From the NCBI RefSeq assembly GCF_004010955.1, contig NZ_CP025227.1:2170001-2234000 (forward strand): a stretch of DNA of 64,000 nucleotides, read 5' to 3'. Under the pieces are notes generated by a model, which was given only the letters and a program-made list of their open reading frames with translations, did not search any database and was not told the DNA's origin. Shown here in pieces: positions 44,190 through 57,320 of the stretch. Position 1 is the stretch's first letter. Each line of letters begins with the position of its first letter. The position numbers were made by a program, and so were the translations under genes. The DNA is from Actinomyces wuliandei (GTDB lineage Bacteria > Actinomycetota > Actinomycetes > Actinomycetales > Actinomycetaceae).

Positions 44190-44521
44190 TGAGTATTCTC
44201 CTGTCGTCGAGCTGGTTCTCGAGAGGAGTCCCGAGCCTGGCCGAACGTTCTTCTGGACCTGCGCAGCACCCCCGGACGTGACGGGACGAGCCGATCCACA
44301 CGGGGGAGCCTGCAACACGCGCTCCCGACAGACACAGGCGCACGAGGCACGAGGTCTCTGCCGGGCGCGTCGAGGACGTACGCAGCCCTCCGAGGATAGT
44401 CCACGGCTCTGGCAAGACGGTGCCGGAGAGACAGTGACGTCCTATGTGATTGCTCACCACGACCGGGCTCTGCAGCCTTCTGGCTCCGTCTGGCTCCGTG
44501 CACCCAGGCACTCCGTCTGCT

Positions 44522-44559
44522 CTACAGACGTCTACATGTGCCGACACATGTCCCTGTAG
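44522..44559. other. Two-part hairpin in the rplN leader region
   Basis: CTACAG (44522-44527) pairs with CTGTAG (44554-44559); inside, ACATGTG (44534-44540) pairs with CACATGT (44545-44551) across a 4-base loop. It may be a second terminator or a leader structure. Confidence 0.5.
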
Positions 44560-44572
44560 CGCCATGCACGCA

Positions 44573-44609
44573 GACGGCACCGCGCTCCTTTGCGGAGTGC
44601 GGTGCCGTC
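44573..44609 (-). terminator. Terminator after rpsQ (end of the S10 unit)
   Basis: GACGGCACCGC (44573-44583) pairs with GCGGTGCCGTC (44599-44609), continued inward by a G-T wobble and CTCC/GGAG. About 16 pairs with a short loop, 87 bases past the rpsQ stop. Confidence 0.8.
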
Positions 44610-44695
44610 GCTGACCAGTGCCGACGCTGCTGCGGGACAGGGGTGCCGACTGGCAGCCCCTGCTCGGTGCGCCTACTCGGCCTTGAGCGTGGCCC

Positions 44696-45016
44696 CTACT
44701 TGGCCTTCTCGATGATCTCCACCAGCCGGAAGTGCTTGGTGGCGCTGAGGGGGCGGGTCTCCATGATGGACACGAGGTCGCCGATCCCGGCCTCGTTGTG
44801 CTCGTCGTGGGCCTTGAACTTCTTGGAGCGGCGCACAACCTTGCCGTACAGGGCGTGCTTGTAGTGCTCCTCGACCAGGACCACGATGGTCTTGTCCATC
44901 TTGTCCGAGACGACGTAGCCACGACGAACCTTGCGGTGGTTGCGCTCAGCGGACGCGTGGCCCGCCTGTGCGCCGCTCGAGGCGGTCTTGCCTGCTGCTG
45001 CAGTCTGCTCGCTCAC
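44696..45016 (-). CDS. rpsQ: 30S ribosomal protein S17
   Basis: A 106-residue S17 with a 25-residue N-terminal extension rich in Ala, Gly and Ser. The core [20 protein letters not shown] and [20 protein letters not shown] is conserved. Its GTG overlaps the rpmC stop by four bases. Last gene before a strong hairpin. Confidence 0.96.
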   Translation of the reverse strand: MSEQTAAAGKTASSGAQAGHASAERNHRKVRRGYVVSDKMDKTIVVLVEEHYKHALYGKVVRRSKKFKAHDEHNEAGIGDLVSIMETRPLSATKHFRLVEIIEKAK

Positions 45017-45261
45017 TTGGACTCCTCCGTGCTGCTGGGAGCGGTGCGGATGCCGAGCTCACGCTCGCGCGCGATGGTGTAGATACGGGCGATGTCACGG
45101 CGCACGGCCTTGAGCCGCCCCCGGTCCTCAAGCTGCCCGGTCGCCGAGGCGAACCGCAGGTTGAACAGCTCGGCCTTGGCCTTGGAGAGCTCCTCGGCAA
45201 GGCGCTCGTCATCCATGCCGTCGAGGTCCGACGGAGTCAGGCCCTTCGAACCGATAGCCAT
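45013..45261 (-). CDS. rpmC: 50S ribosomal protein L29
   Basis: An 82-residue L29 near the exit tunnel. The two-helix core [20 protein letters not shown] and [14 protein letters not shown] is clear. It has short additions at both ends. Its ATG shares one base with the rplP stop (TGATG). Confidence 0.95.
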   Translation of the reverse strand: MAIGSKGLTPSDLDGMDDERLAEELSKAKAELFNLRFASATGQLEDRGRLKAVRRDIARIYTIARERELGIRTAPSSTEESK

Positions 45262-45680
45262 CAGATGTCACCACCTTCACGGGTCACGAAACGGGTCTTC
45301 ATCGGCAGCTTGTGCTGGGCACGGCGCATGGCCTCGCGCGCAAGAGCCTCATCGACACCGCCAAGCTCAAAGACGACGCGTCCCGGCTTGACGTTGGCGA
45401 TCCACCACTCAGGAGCCCCCTTGCCGGAGCCCATGCGGGTCTCGGCAGGCTTCTTGGTCAGCGGGCGGTCCGGGAAGATGTTGATCCAGACCTTGCCCCC
45501 ACGCTTGATGTGGCGGGTCATAGCGATACGAGCCGCCTCGATCTGCCTGTTGGTGACATAGGCTGGCTCCAGGGCCTGGATACCGAAGTCACCGAAGGAG
45601 ACCCGGTTCCCACCCTTGGACATACCCGTCCGGTTCGGACGGTGCTGCTTGCGGAACTTCGTCCGACGAGGGATCAGCAC
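45261..45680 (-). CDS. rplP: 50S ribosomal protein L16
   Basis: A 139-residue L16 at the A-site region of the large subunit. [40 protein letters not shown] and [20 protein letters not shown] are nearly invariant. GTG start three bases after rpsC. Confidence 0.97.
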   Translation of the reverse strand: MLIPRRTKFRKQHRPNRTGMSKGGNRVSFGDFGIQALEPAYVTNRQIEAARIAMTRHIKRGGKVWINIFPDRPLTKKPAETRMGSGKGAPEWWIANVKPGRVVFELGGVDEALAREAMRRAQHKLPMKTRFVTREGGDI

Positions 45681-45683
45681 AGC

Positions 45684-46487
45684 TCAGGCCTCCGTTCCCT
45701 GGTCTGCGGCAGCGCTCTCGGTGACCGGCGTCTGCTCGGCCTGCTGCTCGCTGTTGTGACGCGCACCCCGCTCACCGCGTCGGCCACGGCGCTCGCCACG
45801 GCCCCGGCCGCGGGAGCCGGACTCGGCCTGCTGGCGGGCGAACTCGCGCTCGGTGAGGTCGCCCTTGTAGATCCACACCTTGACACCGAGACGCCCAAAG
45901 GTGGTCCTGGCCTCGTAGAAGCCGTAGTCAATGTTGGCGCGCAGGGTGTGCAGCGGGACGCGCCCCTCGCGGTAGAACTCCGAGCGGCTCATCTCAGCAC
46001 CACCAAGGCGCCCGGAGCACTGCACCCGGATGCCCTTGGCGCCAGCACGGACGGCTGACTGCATGCCCTTGCGCATCGCCCGACGGAAGGACACGCGCGA
46101 CGCCAGCTGCTCGGCAATCCCCTGGGCGACCAGCTGGGCGTCCAGGTCGGGGCTCTTGACCTCAAGGATGTTGAGCTGCACCTGCTTGCCGGTGAGCTTC
46201 TCCAGCTCTCCACGCAGGCGCTCCGCCTCAGTCCCCCTTCGCCCGATGACGATACCCGGGCGCGCAGTATGGAGATCAATGCGCACACGGTCCCGGGTGC
46301 GCTCGATATCGACCTTGGAGATGCCGGCCCGCTCCATACCGCTCTCCATGAGGCGGCGGATCTTGACATCCTCCTCGACGAAGTCGCGGTAGCGCTGGCC
46401 GGGCTTGGTGGAGTCGGCGAACCACCGTGAGCGGTGGTCCGTGGTGATGCCCAGGCGGAACCCGGTCGGGTTGACCTTCTGCCCCAT
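45684..46487 (-). CDS. rpsC: 30S ribosomal protein S3
   Basis: A 267-residue S3 at the mRNA entry channel. [20 protein letters not shown], the KH-domain loop [16 protein letters not shown] and [20 protein letters not shown] are conserved. The C-terminal 50 residues are a low-complexity Arg/Gly then Glu/Gln-rich tail. Its ATG shares a base with the rplV stop (TAATG). Confidence 0.97.
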   Translation of the reverse strand: MGQKVNPTGFRLGITTDHRSRWFADSTKPGQRYRDFVEEDVKIRRLMESGMERAGISKVDIERTRDRVRIDLHTARPGIVIGRRGTEAERLRGELEKLTGKQVQLNILEVKSPDLDAQLVAQGIAEQLASRVSFRRAMRKGMQSAVRAGAKGIRVQCSGRLGGAEMSRSEFYREGRVPLHTLRANIDYGFYEARTTFGRLGVKVWIYKGDLTEREFARQQAESGSRGRGRGERRGRRGERGARHNSEQQAEQTPVTESAAADQGTEA

Positions 46488-46864
46488 TACCGGGCTCCTT
46501 CCTTGGTAGCGGAGTCGGCCCTGTCGCCGACGATGACAGTGATGTGGCTGGTTCGCTTCAGGATCCGGCTGGCCCTGCCCTGGGCACGAGGACGGAACCT
46601 CTTGAGGGTGGGACCCTCATCGGCATACACCTCGACGATGAACAGGTCGTTCTCGTCGAAGCGCTCCCCGTCACGCTCCGCCTTGAAACGGGCGTTGGCG
46701 ATAGCGGACTCCACGACCTTACGCACCGGCACCGCAGCGGCCTGCGGGGCGAAGCGGAGCACGTTGACCGCCTCGACCGCGCGCTTGCCGCGGACGACGT
46801 TCACGACGCGGCGGGCCTTCATCGGTGTGCAGCGCACGTACTTGGCCTGCGCCTTGGCTTCCAT
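46487..46864 (-). CDS. rplV: 50S ribosomal protein L22
   Basis: A 125-residue L22 lining the exit tunnel. [20 protein letters not shown] and the tunnel hairpin region ending [20 protein letters not shown] (the first part reads [11 protein letters not shown]) match. Normal length, slightly extended tail. Confidence 0.97.
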   Translation of the reverse strand: MEAKAQAKYVRCTPMKARRVVNVVRGKRAVEAVNVLRFAPQAAAVPVRKVVESAIANARFKAERDGERFDENDLFIVEVYADEGPTLKRFRPRAQGRASRILKRTSHITVIVGDRADSATKEGAR

Positions 46865-46895
46865 GTTCTCTGCCTCTCAAACTTTCCGGTGCCCG

Positions 46896-47174
46896 TCAGC
46901 GACGAGACCTGCGGTCGTCCTTGACGTGCCCGCGGAAGGTGCGGGTCGGAGCGAACTCGCCGAGCTTGTGGCCCACCATGGCCTCGGTGACGAAGACCGG
47001 GACATGCTTGCGGCCGTCGTGGACGGCGAAGGTGTGCCCGAGGAAGTCCGGGGTGATGACCGAGCGACGGGACCAGGTCTTGATGACGTTCTTGGTGCCC
47101 TTCTCGTTCTGGGCGTCCACCTTCTTCTGCAGGTGGTCGTCGACGAAGGGCCCCTTCTTCAGGCTACGCGGCAT
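46896..47174 (-). CDS. rpsS: 30S ribosomal protein S19
   Basis: A 92-residue S19 of the small-subunit head. [20 protein letters not shown] and [20 protein letters not shown] are near invariant. Normal length; 12 bases after rplB. Confidence 0.98.
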   Translation of the reverse strand: MPRSLKKGPFVDDHLQKKVDAQNEKGTKNVIKTWSRRSVITPDFLGHTFAVHDGRKHVPVFVTEAMVGHKLGEFAPTRTFRGHVKDDRRSRR

Positions 47175-47186
47175 ATCAGGCTCCTA

Positions 47187-48023
47187 TCAGCGCTTCTTGC
47201 CGGTCCGACGACGACGCACGATAAGGCGGTCGCTGGACTTCTTCGGACGGCGGGTACGACCCTCGGGCTTGCCCCAGGGAGAGACAGGGTGGCGGCCACC
47301 GGAGGTCTTGCCCTCACCACCACCGTGCGGGTGGTCAACAGGGTTCATGACCACACCGCGCACAGTAGGACGCACGCCCTTCCAGCGCATGCGGCCGGCC
47401 TTGCCCCAGTTGATGTTGGAGTGCTCGGCGTTGCCAACCTCCCCGACGGTAGCCCGGCAGGCGGCCTCCACGTTACGGATCTCGCCGGAGGGCATGCGCA
47501 GCTGCGCGTACTTGCCCTCCTTGGCGACCAGCTGGACCGAGGTGCCGGCGCTACGAGCGATCTTCGCTCCCCCACCAGGACGCAGCTCCACCGCGTGGAC
47601 CACGGTACCGGTCGGGATGTGACGCAGCTGCAGGCTGTTGCCCGGCTTGATGTCCGCCCCCGGCCCGGCCTCGACCACGTCACCCTGACGCAGCCGCTGC
47701 GGGGCGATGATGTAGCGCTTCTCTCCGTCTGCGTAGTGGAGCAGGGCGATACGAGCGGAACGGTTGGGGTCGTACTCGATGTGCGCCACCTTGGCGGGCA
47801 CACCGTCCTTGTCCCCCCGGCGGAAGTCGATGACCCGGTAGGCTCGCTTGTGCCCCCCGCCCTTGTGCCGAGTCGTGATGCGCCCTGAGGAGTTGCGCCC
47901 ACCAGTCTTGTGCAGCGGGCGCACCAGCGACTTCTCGGGCCTGCTGCGTGTGATCTCCGCGAAGTCGGAGACCGAGGAGCCTCTCCGGCCGGGTGTCGTG
48001 GGCTTGTACTTACGGATTCCCAT
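47187..48023 (-). CDS. rplB: 50S ribosomal protein L2
   Basis: A 278-residue L2 close to the peptidyl-transferase centre. [20 protein letters not shown], the KHRR-type loop region and the C-terminal [20 protein letters not shown] (with the conserved histidine) are present. Normal length. Confidence 0.98.
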   Translation of the reverse strand: MGIRKYKPTTPGRRGSSVSDFAEITRSRPEKSLVRPLHKTGGRNSSGRITTRHKGGGHKRAYRVIDFRRGDKDGVPAKVAHIEYDPNRSARIALLHYADGEKRYIIAPQRLRQGDVVEAGPGADIKPGNSLQLRHIPTGTVVHAVELRPGGGAKIARSAGTSVQLVAKEGKYAQLRMPSGEIRNVEAACRATVGEVGNAEHSNINWGKAGRMRWKGVRPTVRGVVMNPVDHPHGGGEGKTSGGRHPVSPWGKPEGRTRRPKKSSDRLIVRRRRTGKKR

Positions 48024-48044
48024 GTCGGTCCTCTACCTTCCGTG

Positions 48045-48350
48045 TCACTCAGCCACGTCGCCGAAGATGTCGATCGTGCCCTCGCGCAGGGTGACGATGG
48101 CGCGCTTGGTGTCCTTGGACTTCCCCGTGCCCGTACGGGTCCGCCGGGTCTTGCCCTTGCGGTTCATCGTGTTGACCGAGGCGACCTTGACGTTGAAGAT
48201 GGACTCCACGGCCATCTTGATCTCGGTCTTGTTGGAGCCAGGGGCCACGATGAACGTGTACTGCCCGCGGTCCATGCACGAGTAGGACTTCTCGGAGACG
48301 ACCGGGGCGATAATGACGTCGCGGGGGTTCTTGGACTTCTCGAGACTCAC
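48045..48350 (-). CDS. rplW: 50S ribosomal protein L23
   Basis: A 101-residue L23 at the exit-tunnel rim, docking site for trigger factor and [23 protein letters not shown] and the loop [20 protein letters not shown] are conserved. Its GTG overlaps the rplD stop (GTGA). Confidence 0.97.
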   Translation of the reverse strand: MSLEKSKNPRDVIIAPVVSEKSYSCMDRGQYTFIVAPGSNKTEIKMAVESIFNVKVASVNTMNRKGKTRRTRTGTGKSKDTKRAIVTLREGTIDIFGDVAE

Positions 48351-49021
48351 TTGGACTCCTCCTCACTGCTGTCCTGGCTCTCTCCCCGCCCCAGGAAGGC
48401 GTCCAGAGCAGGCTCGGTGAAGACGACGTCGTCGGAGTTGAGGACGTCGTAGGTGTTGAGCTGGTCGGCCCACAGGACGTGCACCTCGGGGACGTTGCGC
48501 AGGCTGAGCCTGGACAGGTCGTCCTCTCGTGTGACGACCACCAGCGCCTGGCGGTCGGTCAGGTGGTGCAGCGCGTCAAGCGCGGCCTTGGTCGAGGGCA
48601 CCTCGGTAGTGACGAACTCGGTGATGACGTGGATACGTCCGTTGCGGGCACGGTCAGACAGCGCCGAGCGCAGGGCGGCAGCCTTCATCTTCTTGGGCGT
48701 GCGCTGGGAGTAGTCCCGCGGCCTGGGCCCGTGCACCACGCCACCGCCGGTGAACTGGGGAGCGCGCGTCGAGCCCTGGCGAGCCCGTCCGGTCCCCTTC
48801 TGGCGGTAGGGCTTCCTGCCCCCGCCGCGAACAGCGCCACGGTTCTTGGTGGAGTGCGTACCCTGGCGGGCGGCAGCCATCTGCGCCACCACGACCTGGT
48901 GCATGAGCGGGATGTTGAGCGCCACGTCGAAGACCTCGGCGGGAAGCTCGACGGTGCCGGTCCTGGCGCCCGCAGAGTCGACGACGTCGACAGTCAGCGT
49001 CGCAGTCGGGTTCTCAGGCAT
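48347..49021 (-). CDS. rplD: 50S ribosomal protein L4
   Basis: A 224-residue L4 with the tunnel-reaching loop [20 protein letters not shown] and [20 protein letters not shown]. The acidic C-terminus ([14 protein letters not shown]) is a lineage addition. Five bases after rplC. Confidence 0.97.
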   Translation of the reverse strand: MPENPTATLTVDVVDSAGARTGTVELPAEVFDVALNIPLMHQVVVAQMAAARQGTHSTKNRGAVRGGGRKPYRQKGTGRARQGSTRAPQFTGGGVVHGPRPRDYSQRTPKKMKAAALRSALSDRARNGRIHVITEFVTTEVPSTKAALDALHHLTDRQALVVVTREDDLSRLSLRNVPEVHVLWADQLNTYDVLNSDDVVFTEPALDAFLGRGESQDSSEEESK

Positions 49022-49026
49022 CGGTC

Positions 49027-49704
49027 TCAGGCTCCCTTCACGGCTGTGCGGACGACGACCACTGAGCCCTTGGGACCGGGGACGGCGCCGTTGATGAGCA
49101 GGACTCCCTTGTCTGCGTCCACCCCACGGACCTGGAGGTTCTGGACGGTGCGCCGCGCGTGGCCCATACGGCCAGCCATGCGCAGCCCCTTGAAGATGCG
49201 GCCCGGGGTCGCGCAGGCGCCGATCGAGCCCGGCTTGCGGTGGTTGCGGTGGGACCCGTGGGAGGCGCCGACGCCAGCGAAGCCGTGGCGCTTCATGACA
49301 CCTGCAAATCCCTTGCCCTTGGACGTCCCGGTCACGTCAACCAGCTGTCCGACCTCGAAGGTGTCAGCAGTCAGCTCCTGACCGAGGCTGTAGTCCTCGA
49401 CCAGGGAGGTGCGTACCTCCGCCACGTGACGACGTGGCGTGACGCCCGCCTTGGCGAAGTGGCCCTGGAGCGGCTTGGTCACCTTGCGCTCGTTGACCTC
49501 CCCGAAGGCGAGCTGGACAGCCTGGTAGCCGTCAGTCTCCAGGGTGCGGATCTGGGTGACCACGTTGGTGTCCACCCGCACGACAGTGACGGGGCGCAGG
49601 ACGCCGCCCTCGTCCCAGATCTGGGTCATGCCGAGCTTGGTACCCAGCAGCGCCTTGGCGGGCCTGGCAGGCGCGGCCGGAGCCGACGTGTGAAGCGTTG
49701 TCAT
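49027..49704 (-). CDS. rplC: 50S ribosomal protein L3
   Basis: A 225-residue L3. The core starts [20 protein letters not shown] after a short Ala/Pro extension; [20 protein letters not shown] and the central loop [20 protein letters not shown] near the peptidyl-transferase centre are conserved. Confidence 0.97.
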   Translation of the reverse strand: MTTLHTSAPAAPARPAKALLGTKLGMTQIWDEGGVLRPVTVVRVDTNVVTQIRTLETDGYQAVQLAFGEVNERKVTKPLQGHFAKAGVTPRRHVAEVRTSLVEDYSLGQELTADTFEVGQLVDVTGTSKGKGFAGVMKRHGFAGVGASHGSHRNHRKPGSIGACATPGRIFKGLRMAGRMGHARRTVQNLQVRGVDADKGVLLINGAVPGPKGSVVVVRTAVKGA

Positions 49705-49712
49705 GGCGGTCC

Positions 49713-50021
49713 TCAGAGCTTGATCTCGATGTTGACGTCAGCGGGCAGGTCAAGCCGCATGAGCGAGTCAACAGCCTTGGGCGTCGGGTCAACGATGTCA
49801 ATCAGCCGCTTGTGCGTACGCATCTCAAAGTGCTCACGGCTGTCCTTGTACTTGTGCGGCGACCGGATGACGCAGAAAACGTTCTTCTCGGTCGGCAGCG
49901 GCACGGGACCCACGACCGTCGCGCCTGCGCGGGTCACGACATCGACGATCTTGCGCGCCGAGGAGTCGATGACCTCGTGGTCGTAGGACTTGAGCCGGAT
50001 GCGGATCTTCTGTCCCGCCAT
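49713..50021 (-). CDS. rpsJ: 30S ribosomal protein S10
   Basis: A 102-residue S10, also the NusE antitermination factor. [40 protein letters not shown] and [20 protein letters not shown] are near invariant. First gene of the S10 unit, with a leader of about 200 bases. Confidence 0.98.
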   Translation of the reverse strand: MAGQKIRIRLKSYDHEVIDSSARKIVDVVTRAGATVVGPVPLPTEKNVFCVIRSPHKYKDSREHFEMRTHKRLIDIVDPTPKAVDSLMRLDLPADVNIEIKL

Positions 50022-50135
50022 GGCGCCTAACCTCTCTTGTACTTGCTTCTGACCGGTCCACGCACTCGGGCGTGTCGTCTAGGTGACGCGCACTGGTCCC
50101 GGGTGGTCAGGACGCAGGCCGGTCTGGACGTGCGC

Positions 50136-50191
50136 GGACCTGGCCCAGCAGGCCAGGTCCGTCAGACTGGGTCCCGGGTGCTACCCGGGAC
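50136..50191. other. Two successive hairpins in the S10 leader
   Basis: GGACCTGGCC-CAGCA-GGCCAGGTCC (50136-50160) and GTCCCGGGT-GCT-ACCCGGGAC (50171-50191) are both perfect. They lie downstream of the candidate S10 promoter, so they would be in the leader; L4-type attenuation is one possibility. Alternatively they end the upstream surface-protein transcript. Confidence 0.5.
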
Positions 50192-50226
50192 GCGGCCAGG
50201 AGGGGCTACCCCTCACCGGCTGGACA

Positions 50227-50255
50227 ACGGTATCAGGGCTGCGCCCTGGCAGAAA
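50227..50255 (-). promoter_or_regulatory. Candidate promoter of the S10 unit
   Basis: TTTCTG (50255-50250) and TACCGT (50232-50227) with a 17-base spacer on the minus strand. The -35 is weak. Confidence 0.35.
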
Positions 50256-50464
50256 CCCGCGACAGCCTCCCAGGTCTGTGAGACCGCACACCGTCCCCCG
50301 GGTTCGGGCGTGTCGTCCCGGGTCTGCCCCCCGGAGCCTCCCACAGACCCTCCCAGCCGCAGCGAAGGTCCGGTCCCGGGGCCCGCACCCTTCCTGGCAC
50401 GCGCCCCAGGACCTTCCCTGCCCCGCCAGCTGGTCCAGCCGCGGCTGCTCCGCCCGCGCGCCGG

Positions 50465-52789
50465 TCAGGTCAGGCCACTGCGCCGAGAGCGCCGCCTAGC
50501 AGCGAGAGCGAGCGCACCCGTGCCCAGCAGCACGGCGCCTGCCACAAGGAGCCTGGCAGCATCCCGGCTCCCGGTCACAGGCAGCGTGAGCGGGCCTGCG
50601 GACGGTGGCGCGGATGATGACTCAGGTGACGCTGCGGAAGGCGACACAGGGGATGCCGCGAGCTGCTCAGCAGATGGCGCCGTCGGTGCCCCCGCAGACG
50701 AGGTCGGCCCTGCGGGGGAGTCCGTGGACGACTCCGTAGACGGCTCTGCGGATGCGTCTGGGGTCGGCTCCGCAGAAGGCGGCGTGCCCGTGGGGGACGC
50801 CGTCGGCGAGGCCGTGGCGGCGGCGTTGACCACGGCACCGAAGTCAGCCGTGGCCTCAGGTGTCGAGGCGTCGACGGTCAGGGTCAGGGTCTGGGTGGAG
50901 GTGCTGTAGCCGGTCGGGGCACGTGTCTCCTCCAGAGTATAGGTGCCCCAGTCCAGGCCGGTCAGCCGGAAGCGGCCGTCAGCCGGGTCCTCGTCCGGCT
51001 GGCTGTTGTCCACCACCTCGATCTGTGCGCCGTCGGGGCCGTGCAGGAGCCACTCGGAACCCGCCAGGAGCTCTCCGGTGTCGCTGGTCTTGGACCAGGT
51101 CAGTGTCGCCGGCACGGGTGCGTTCGTGATCGTGCAGGTGACGTCCGCACCGTCCGGGAGGGTGACTGAGTCCTGGGCGACCTCCAGCTGCTCTCCCGCT
51201 GCCGTGACGCACTCGGTAGCGTCTCGCCCATAGGCTTGGTAGCCCTCAGGGCTGTCCTCGCTGAGCAGGTAGGTGCCCGAGGGCACCACCTGCGAGCTCG
51301 CCTCCGACGACCCTGACGCGCCGGAGACGACCGTCCCGGTCGTCGTCGGGTCGCTACCGGTGGCGGTCAGCGTCCAGGCTGCCGGGTCGGGGCCAGTCCC
51401 CTCATCCGTACCGCTCAGCTCCTTGACCAGGGTCAGGGTGGACCTGGCGGAGTAGTGGTTGGTGAAGGCACAGGTCACTGGCAGCGCCTCGACCGAGGCA
51501 GCGGCTGACACACCGGTAAAGTCAACCGTCCTGGAGGCGAGGTCGTAGGCCACGTCAACGGACTGGCCCACACCGTTGAGGCAGCTCAGTCCGGTCAACG
51601 TCCAGCCTGACGGGGTGCCGACGTCCCCGGCTCCCCCACCGTCCTGACCTGCGTCCGGGTCCTCCTCCGTGACAGTGAAGTCGGACATGCCCGCGTAGAA
51701 GCTGACGGTGCTCGAGCTCTGGGTGCCCGACTCACCCAGGCCTGTCGGTGTGAGAGGGGCGAAGGCGTCCTCAGCGACCAGGGACCTGCCGGGGGAGACG
51801 GTGTAGGAGAAGGCGGGGATGCTGACGTCCTGCGAGCCGGGGTCGGCCGTGGCTGTCTTGGTCAGGGTGAGAGTGCGCTCCTGGTTGAAGGAGCCGTACA
51901 GGCAGGCGTAGGTGGTTCGCCCCTCAGCCGTGACGAACTGGTCGGAGGCTGCCTCTGCGTCGCCGGGCTCCTCCGCACAGGTCCCGTCCTGCGTGGGCAG
52001 GAATCCCCACAGCACCAGCCGGTAGGACATCCCGTCCTCGTTGACGACGATGTTCGTCGCAGTGGTCCTGGTAATCGTCAGGACGTCAGGGACACCACCC
52101 TCCGCCTCAGTGTTGTCGGTCTCCTCCTGGACGAACGGGAAGGACTCCTCCATGCCATCGATCCTGACGTTGATAGCACCGTGCACCCAGTGGTAGCTCG
52201 AGCGGATCGGGTAGTTGTTGTGGCGGATCGTGCCGACAAGGAAGGTCTGCCCGCCCTGTACCGTCCCCGGGTCATTGGTCCTGAACCCGAGGGCCGACGT
52301 CGCGTCGAGGGAGGCCTCGGTGAGTCCAGGGCACTCGGTGCCGATGGAGCTGCCGGGCCTGCCCCTTTGGAAGTAGGACCAGTACTCGCTGCCCACCCAC
52401 TGCGACTCTGCGGTCTGCGTGACCACGCCGTCAGCGGAGACGTACCCGTAGGCCTGGCAGTCCCTGTGGTCCTGAGCCGAGTCTGTCGGGGAGTCGTTGA
52501 CGGCGCTGACCGTCATGCGACCAGTGATGTCACTCAGGTCGAGGGAGATGTCGGACCTGGGCTCCGTCTCTGCTGCCTGCACGGTACTGACGGGAAGCAG
52601 GGGTGGTGTCAGCCCGGTAGGCGCAAGGCCGACGACAAGGCCGGCCACCAGGACAACCATGGTCACCAGGACGTGTCGGCGCGGCCTGCCGTCGGTGGCG
52701 CACGAGCTGCGCTGCGGAGGTGGGCCGGATACTGTGCTCGACACGGTAGTCAGCACCTTGGTTAACAGTGTGGTCAACACTGTGCTCAC
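50465..52789 (-). CDS. LPXTG-anchored surface protein with SpaA-type (prealbumin-like) domain
   Basis: A 774-residue cell-wall protein. A repetitive Thr/Val-rich N-terminus precedes a hydrophobic signal segment (about residues 43-65) ending near STVQAAETEP. A large unassigned domain runs to about residue 320. Three beta-rich repeats follow, each containing a TLTLTK/TLTLVK/TLTWSK strand. The last is a SpaA-like domain with a lysine near TWSKTSDTG and the E-box LEETRAPTGY, which can form an internal isopeptide bond. A Ser/Pro/Ala-rich stalk leads to LPVTG, a hydrophobic segment and RRRSRR, the sortase signal. No sortase is nearby, so anchoring is by a housekeeping enzyme. GTG at 52789 follows GGAG by six bases. 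Adhesin or pilus-tip-like role is inference. Confidence 0.88.
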   Translation of the reverse strand: MSTVLTTLLTKVLTTVSSTVSGPPPQRSSCATDGRPRRHVLVTMVVLVAGLVVGLAPTGLTPPLLPVSTVQAAETEPRSDISLDLSDITGRMTVSAVNDSPTDSAQDHRDCQAYGYVSADGVVTQTAESQWVGSEYWSYFQRGRPGSSIGTECPGLTEASLDATSALGFRTNDPGTVQGGQTFLVGTIRHNNYPIRSSYHWVHGAINVRIDGMEESFPFVQEETDNTEAEGGVPDVLTITRTTATNIVVNEDGMSYRLVLWGFLPTQDGTCAEEPGDAEAASDQFVTAEGRTTYACLYGSFNQERTLTLTKTATADPGSQDVSIPAFSYTVSPGRSLVAEDAFAPLTPTGLGESGTQSSSTVSFYAGMSDFTVTEEDPDAGQDGGGAGDVGTPSGWTLTGLSCLNGVGQSVDVAYDLASRTVDFTGVSAAASVEALPVTCAFTNHYSARSTLTLVKELSGTDEGTGPDPAAWTLTATGSDPTTTGTVVSGASGSSEASSQVVPSGTYLLSEDSPEGYQAYGRDATECVTAAGEQLEVAQDSVTLPDGADVTCTITNAPVPATLTWSKTSDTGELLAGSEWLLHGPDGAQIEVVDNSQPDEDPADGRFRLTGLDWGTYTLEETRAPTGYSTSTQTLTLTVDASTPEATADFGAVVNAAATASPTASPTGTPPSAEPTPDASAEPSTESSTDSPAGPTSSAGAPTAPSAEQLAASPVSPSAASPESSSAPPSAGPLTLPVTGSRDAARLLVAGAVLLGTGALALAARRRSRRSGLT

Positions 52790-53142
52790 GAGGATCTCCA
52801 ACGACGGACGGACAGGAACAGGCGCCGCGAAGCGGCTAGGGCCAAAAGCCGGTAATTCTCATTCTTACTTCACATTCTTCCCGGCGCAAGCACCATTATT
52901 TAATTGTTACCCCGTATGTCGCCCTGAGCCCCGTGGCACGACGGGGAGCGACCTTCCTGCCAGCCCGGCTCGTCACGACGACACCGAGACAGACACCGAG
53001 ACAGACACGGTGAAGATAGACACGGTGACAGGAAGCCAGTCCCCACCTTCCAAGGCGTGCCGAGATCCGCCGCACCCAGTCAGCACCAGCACAACCTCCC
53101 CCGGCATGCCTCGGTAAGGCAGCAACAGGTCCCACGACACAA
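52790..53142. other. Upstream region of the surface-protein gene
   Basis: No gene is supported. An AT-rich stretch at about 52850-52915 should contain the promoter; on the minus strand TTGCGC and TAAGAA spaced 16 bases is the best candidate. At 52980-53003 GACACCGAGACA occurs twice in tandem, followed by a decayed third copy. Confidence 0.45.
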
Positions 53143-53176
53143 GTTCCCCCGCTGCTCCAAAGAGCACCGGGGGAAC
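53143..53176 (-). terminator. Terminator of tuf
   Basis: GTTCCCCCGCTGCTC (53143-53157) pairs with 53162-53176 with one mismatch around a 4-base loop, 55 bases past the tuf stop. Confidence 0.8.
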
Positions 53177-53230
53177 AGTGACAGCAAACCTGAGGCACCT
53201 CAGATACGCATCAGGCAGGGGCCAGCAACG

Positions 53231-54421
<1,191 letters not shown>

Positions 54422-54612
54422 TGGTGTCCTCCTAGGACTCGGGTAGTGCTCTTCGTCGTGACTCGACTAGCACATGCTAGCGGTCATGGCGAGGAGAGTC
54501 TCTACTGGTGGATTGTTGGAAATCTTACTGAAGTTGTGCCTGCCCCGGTGGCGCACCAACGGTAGCAGCCGGGACCGGGACCACGGCCCCGGCTGCCAGG
54601 GAGGCGAGGAAG
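54422..54612. other. fusA-tuf gap with palindrome and hairpin
   Basis: CTAGCA-CA-TGCTAG (54467-54480) is a perfect inverted repeat about 46 bases before tuf. GCAGCCGGG (54565-54573) pairs with CCCGGCTGC (54588-54596) just after fusA. A tuf-specific promoter is likely but not placed. Confidence 0.5.
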
Positions 54613-56751
<2,139 letters not shown>

Positions 56752-56849
56752 TAGTGGTGTCCTTCTTTCGTAGGTCTTGGCCAGAGGCCGTCAGCCGCAG
56801 CCCGCCGCCAGCGGGCCGGCCGACGCGCCAGGGTGAACCAGCGCCGGGG

Positions 56850-57320
56850 CTACCAGCGGTAGTGGGCGAAGGCCTTGTTGGACTCGGCCATTCGGTGCAT
56901 GTCCTCACGACGCTTGACAGCGGCCCCCAGGCCGTTGGAGGCATCGAGGATCTCGTTCATCAGCCGCTCAGTCATGGTGTTCTCCCTACGCTTGCGGGAG
57001 AAGTCCACCAGCCAGCGCAGCGCCAGGGTGGTGGCCCGCGAGGGACGGACCTCGACCGGGACCTGGTAGGTGGCCCCACCGACACGGCGGGAGCGGACCT
57101 CCAGGGAGGGACGGATGTTGTCCAGGGCGCGCTTGAGCACCGAGACCGGGTCCTGCTCGGTCTTGGAGCGCACCCCCTCCAGGGCGCCGTACACGATGCG
57201 CTCGGCGGTGGACTTCTTCCCGTCCAGGAGGACGCGGTTGACCAGCTGGGTGACCACAGGCGAGCCGTAGACGGGGTCGACGGCGATAGGGCGCTTGGGG
57301 GCGGGACCCTTACGAGGCAT
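56850..57320 (-). CDS. rpsG: 30S ribosomal protein S7
   Basis: A 156-residue S7 that nucleates the 3' domain of 16S r[43 protein letters not shown] and [15 protein letters not shown] are conserved. Its ATG shares one base with the rpsL stop. Confidence 0.98.
   Translation of the reverse strand: MPRKGPAPKRPIAVDPVYGSPVVTQLVNRVLLDGKKSTAERIVYGALEGVRSKTEQDPVSVLKRALDNIRPSLEVRSRRVGGATYQVPVEVRPSRATTLALRWLVDFSRKRRENTMTERLMNEILDASNGLGAAVKRREDMHRMAESNKAFAHYRW

Larger units (their letters stand above)
44190..44695. other. Long rpsQ-rplN gap with hairpins and likely spc promoter
   Basis: No gene is seen in 506 bases, where most bacteria have almost no gap. The right side holds a strong terminator (44573-44609) and a second two-part hairpin (44522-44559). 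A TATCCT on the minus strand near 44395-44400 is a weak -10 candidate for rplN, leaving a leader of about 200 bases. Confidence 0.55.
50022..50464. other. S10 leader and surface-protein 3' region
   Basis: No gene in about 440 bases. It holds two GC-rich hairpins near the S10 start, a candidate S10 promoter at 50227-50255, and the downstream end of the surface-protein gene. Confidence 0.5.
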
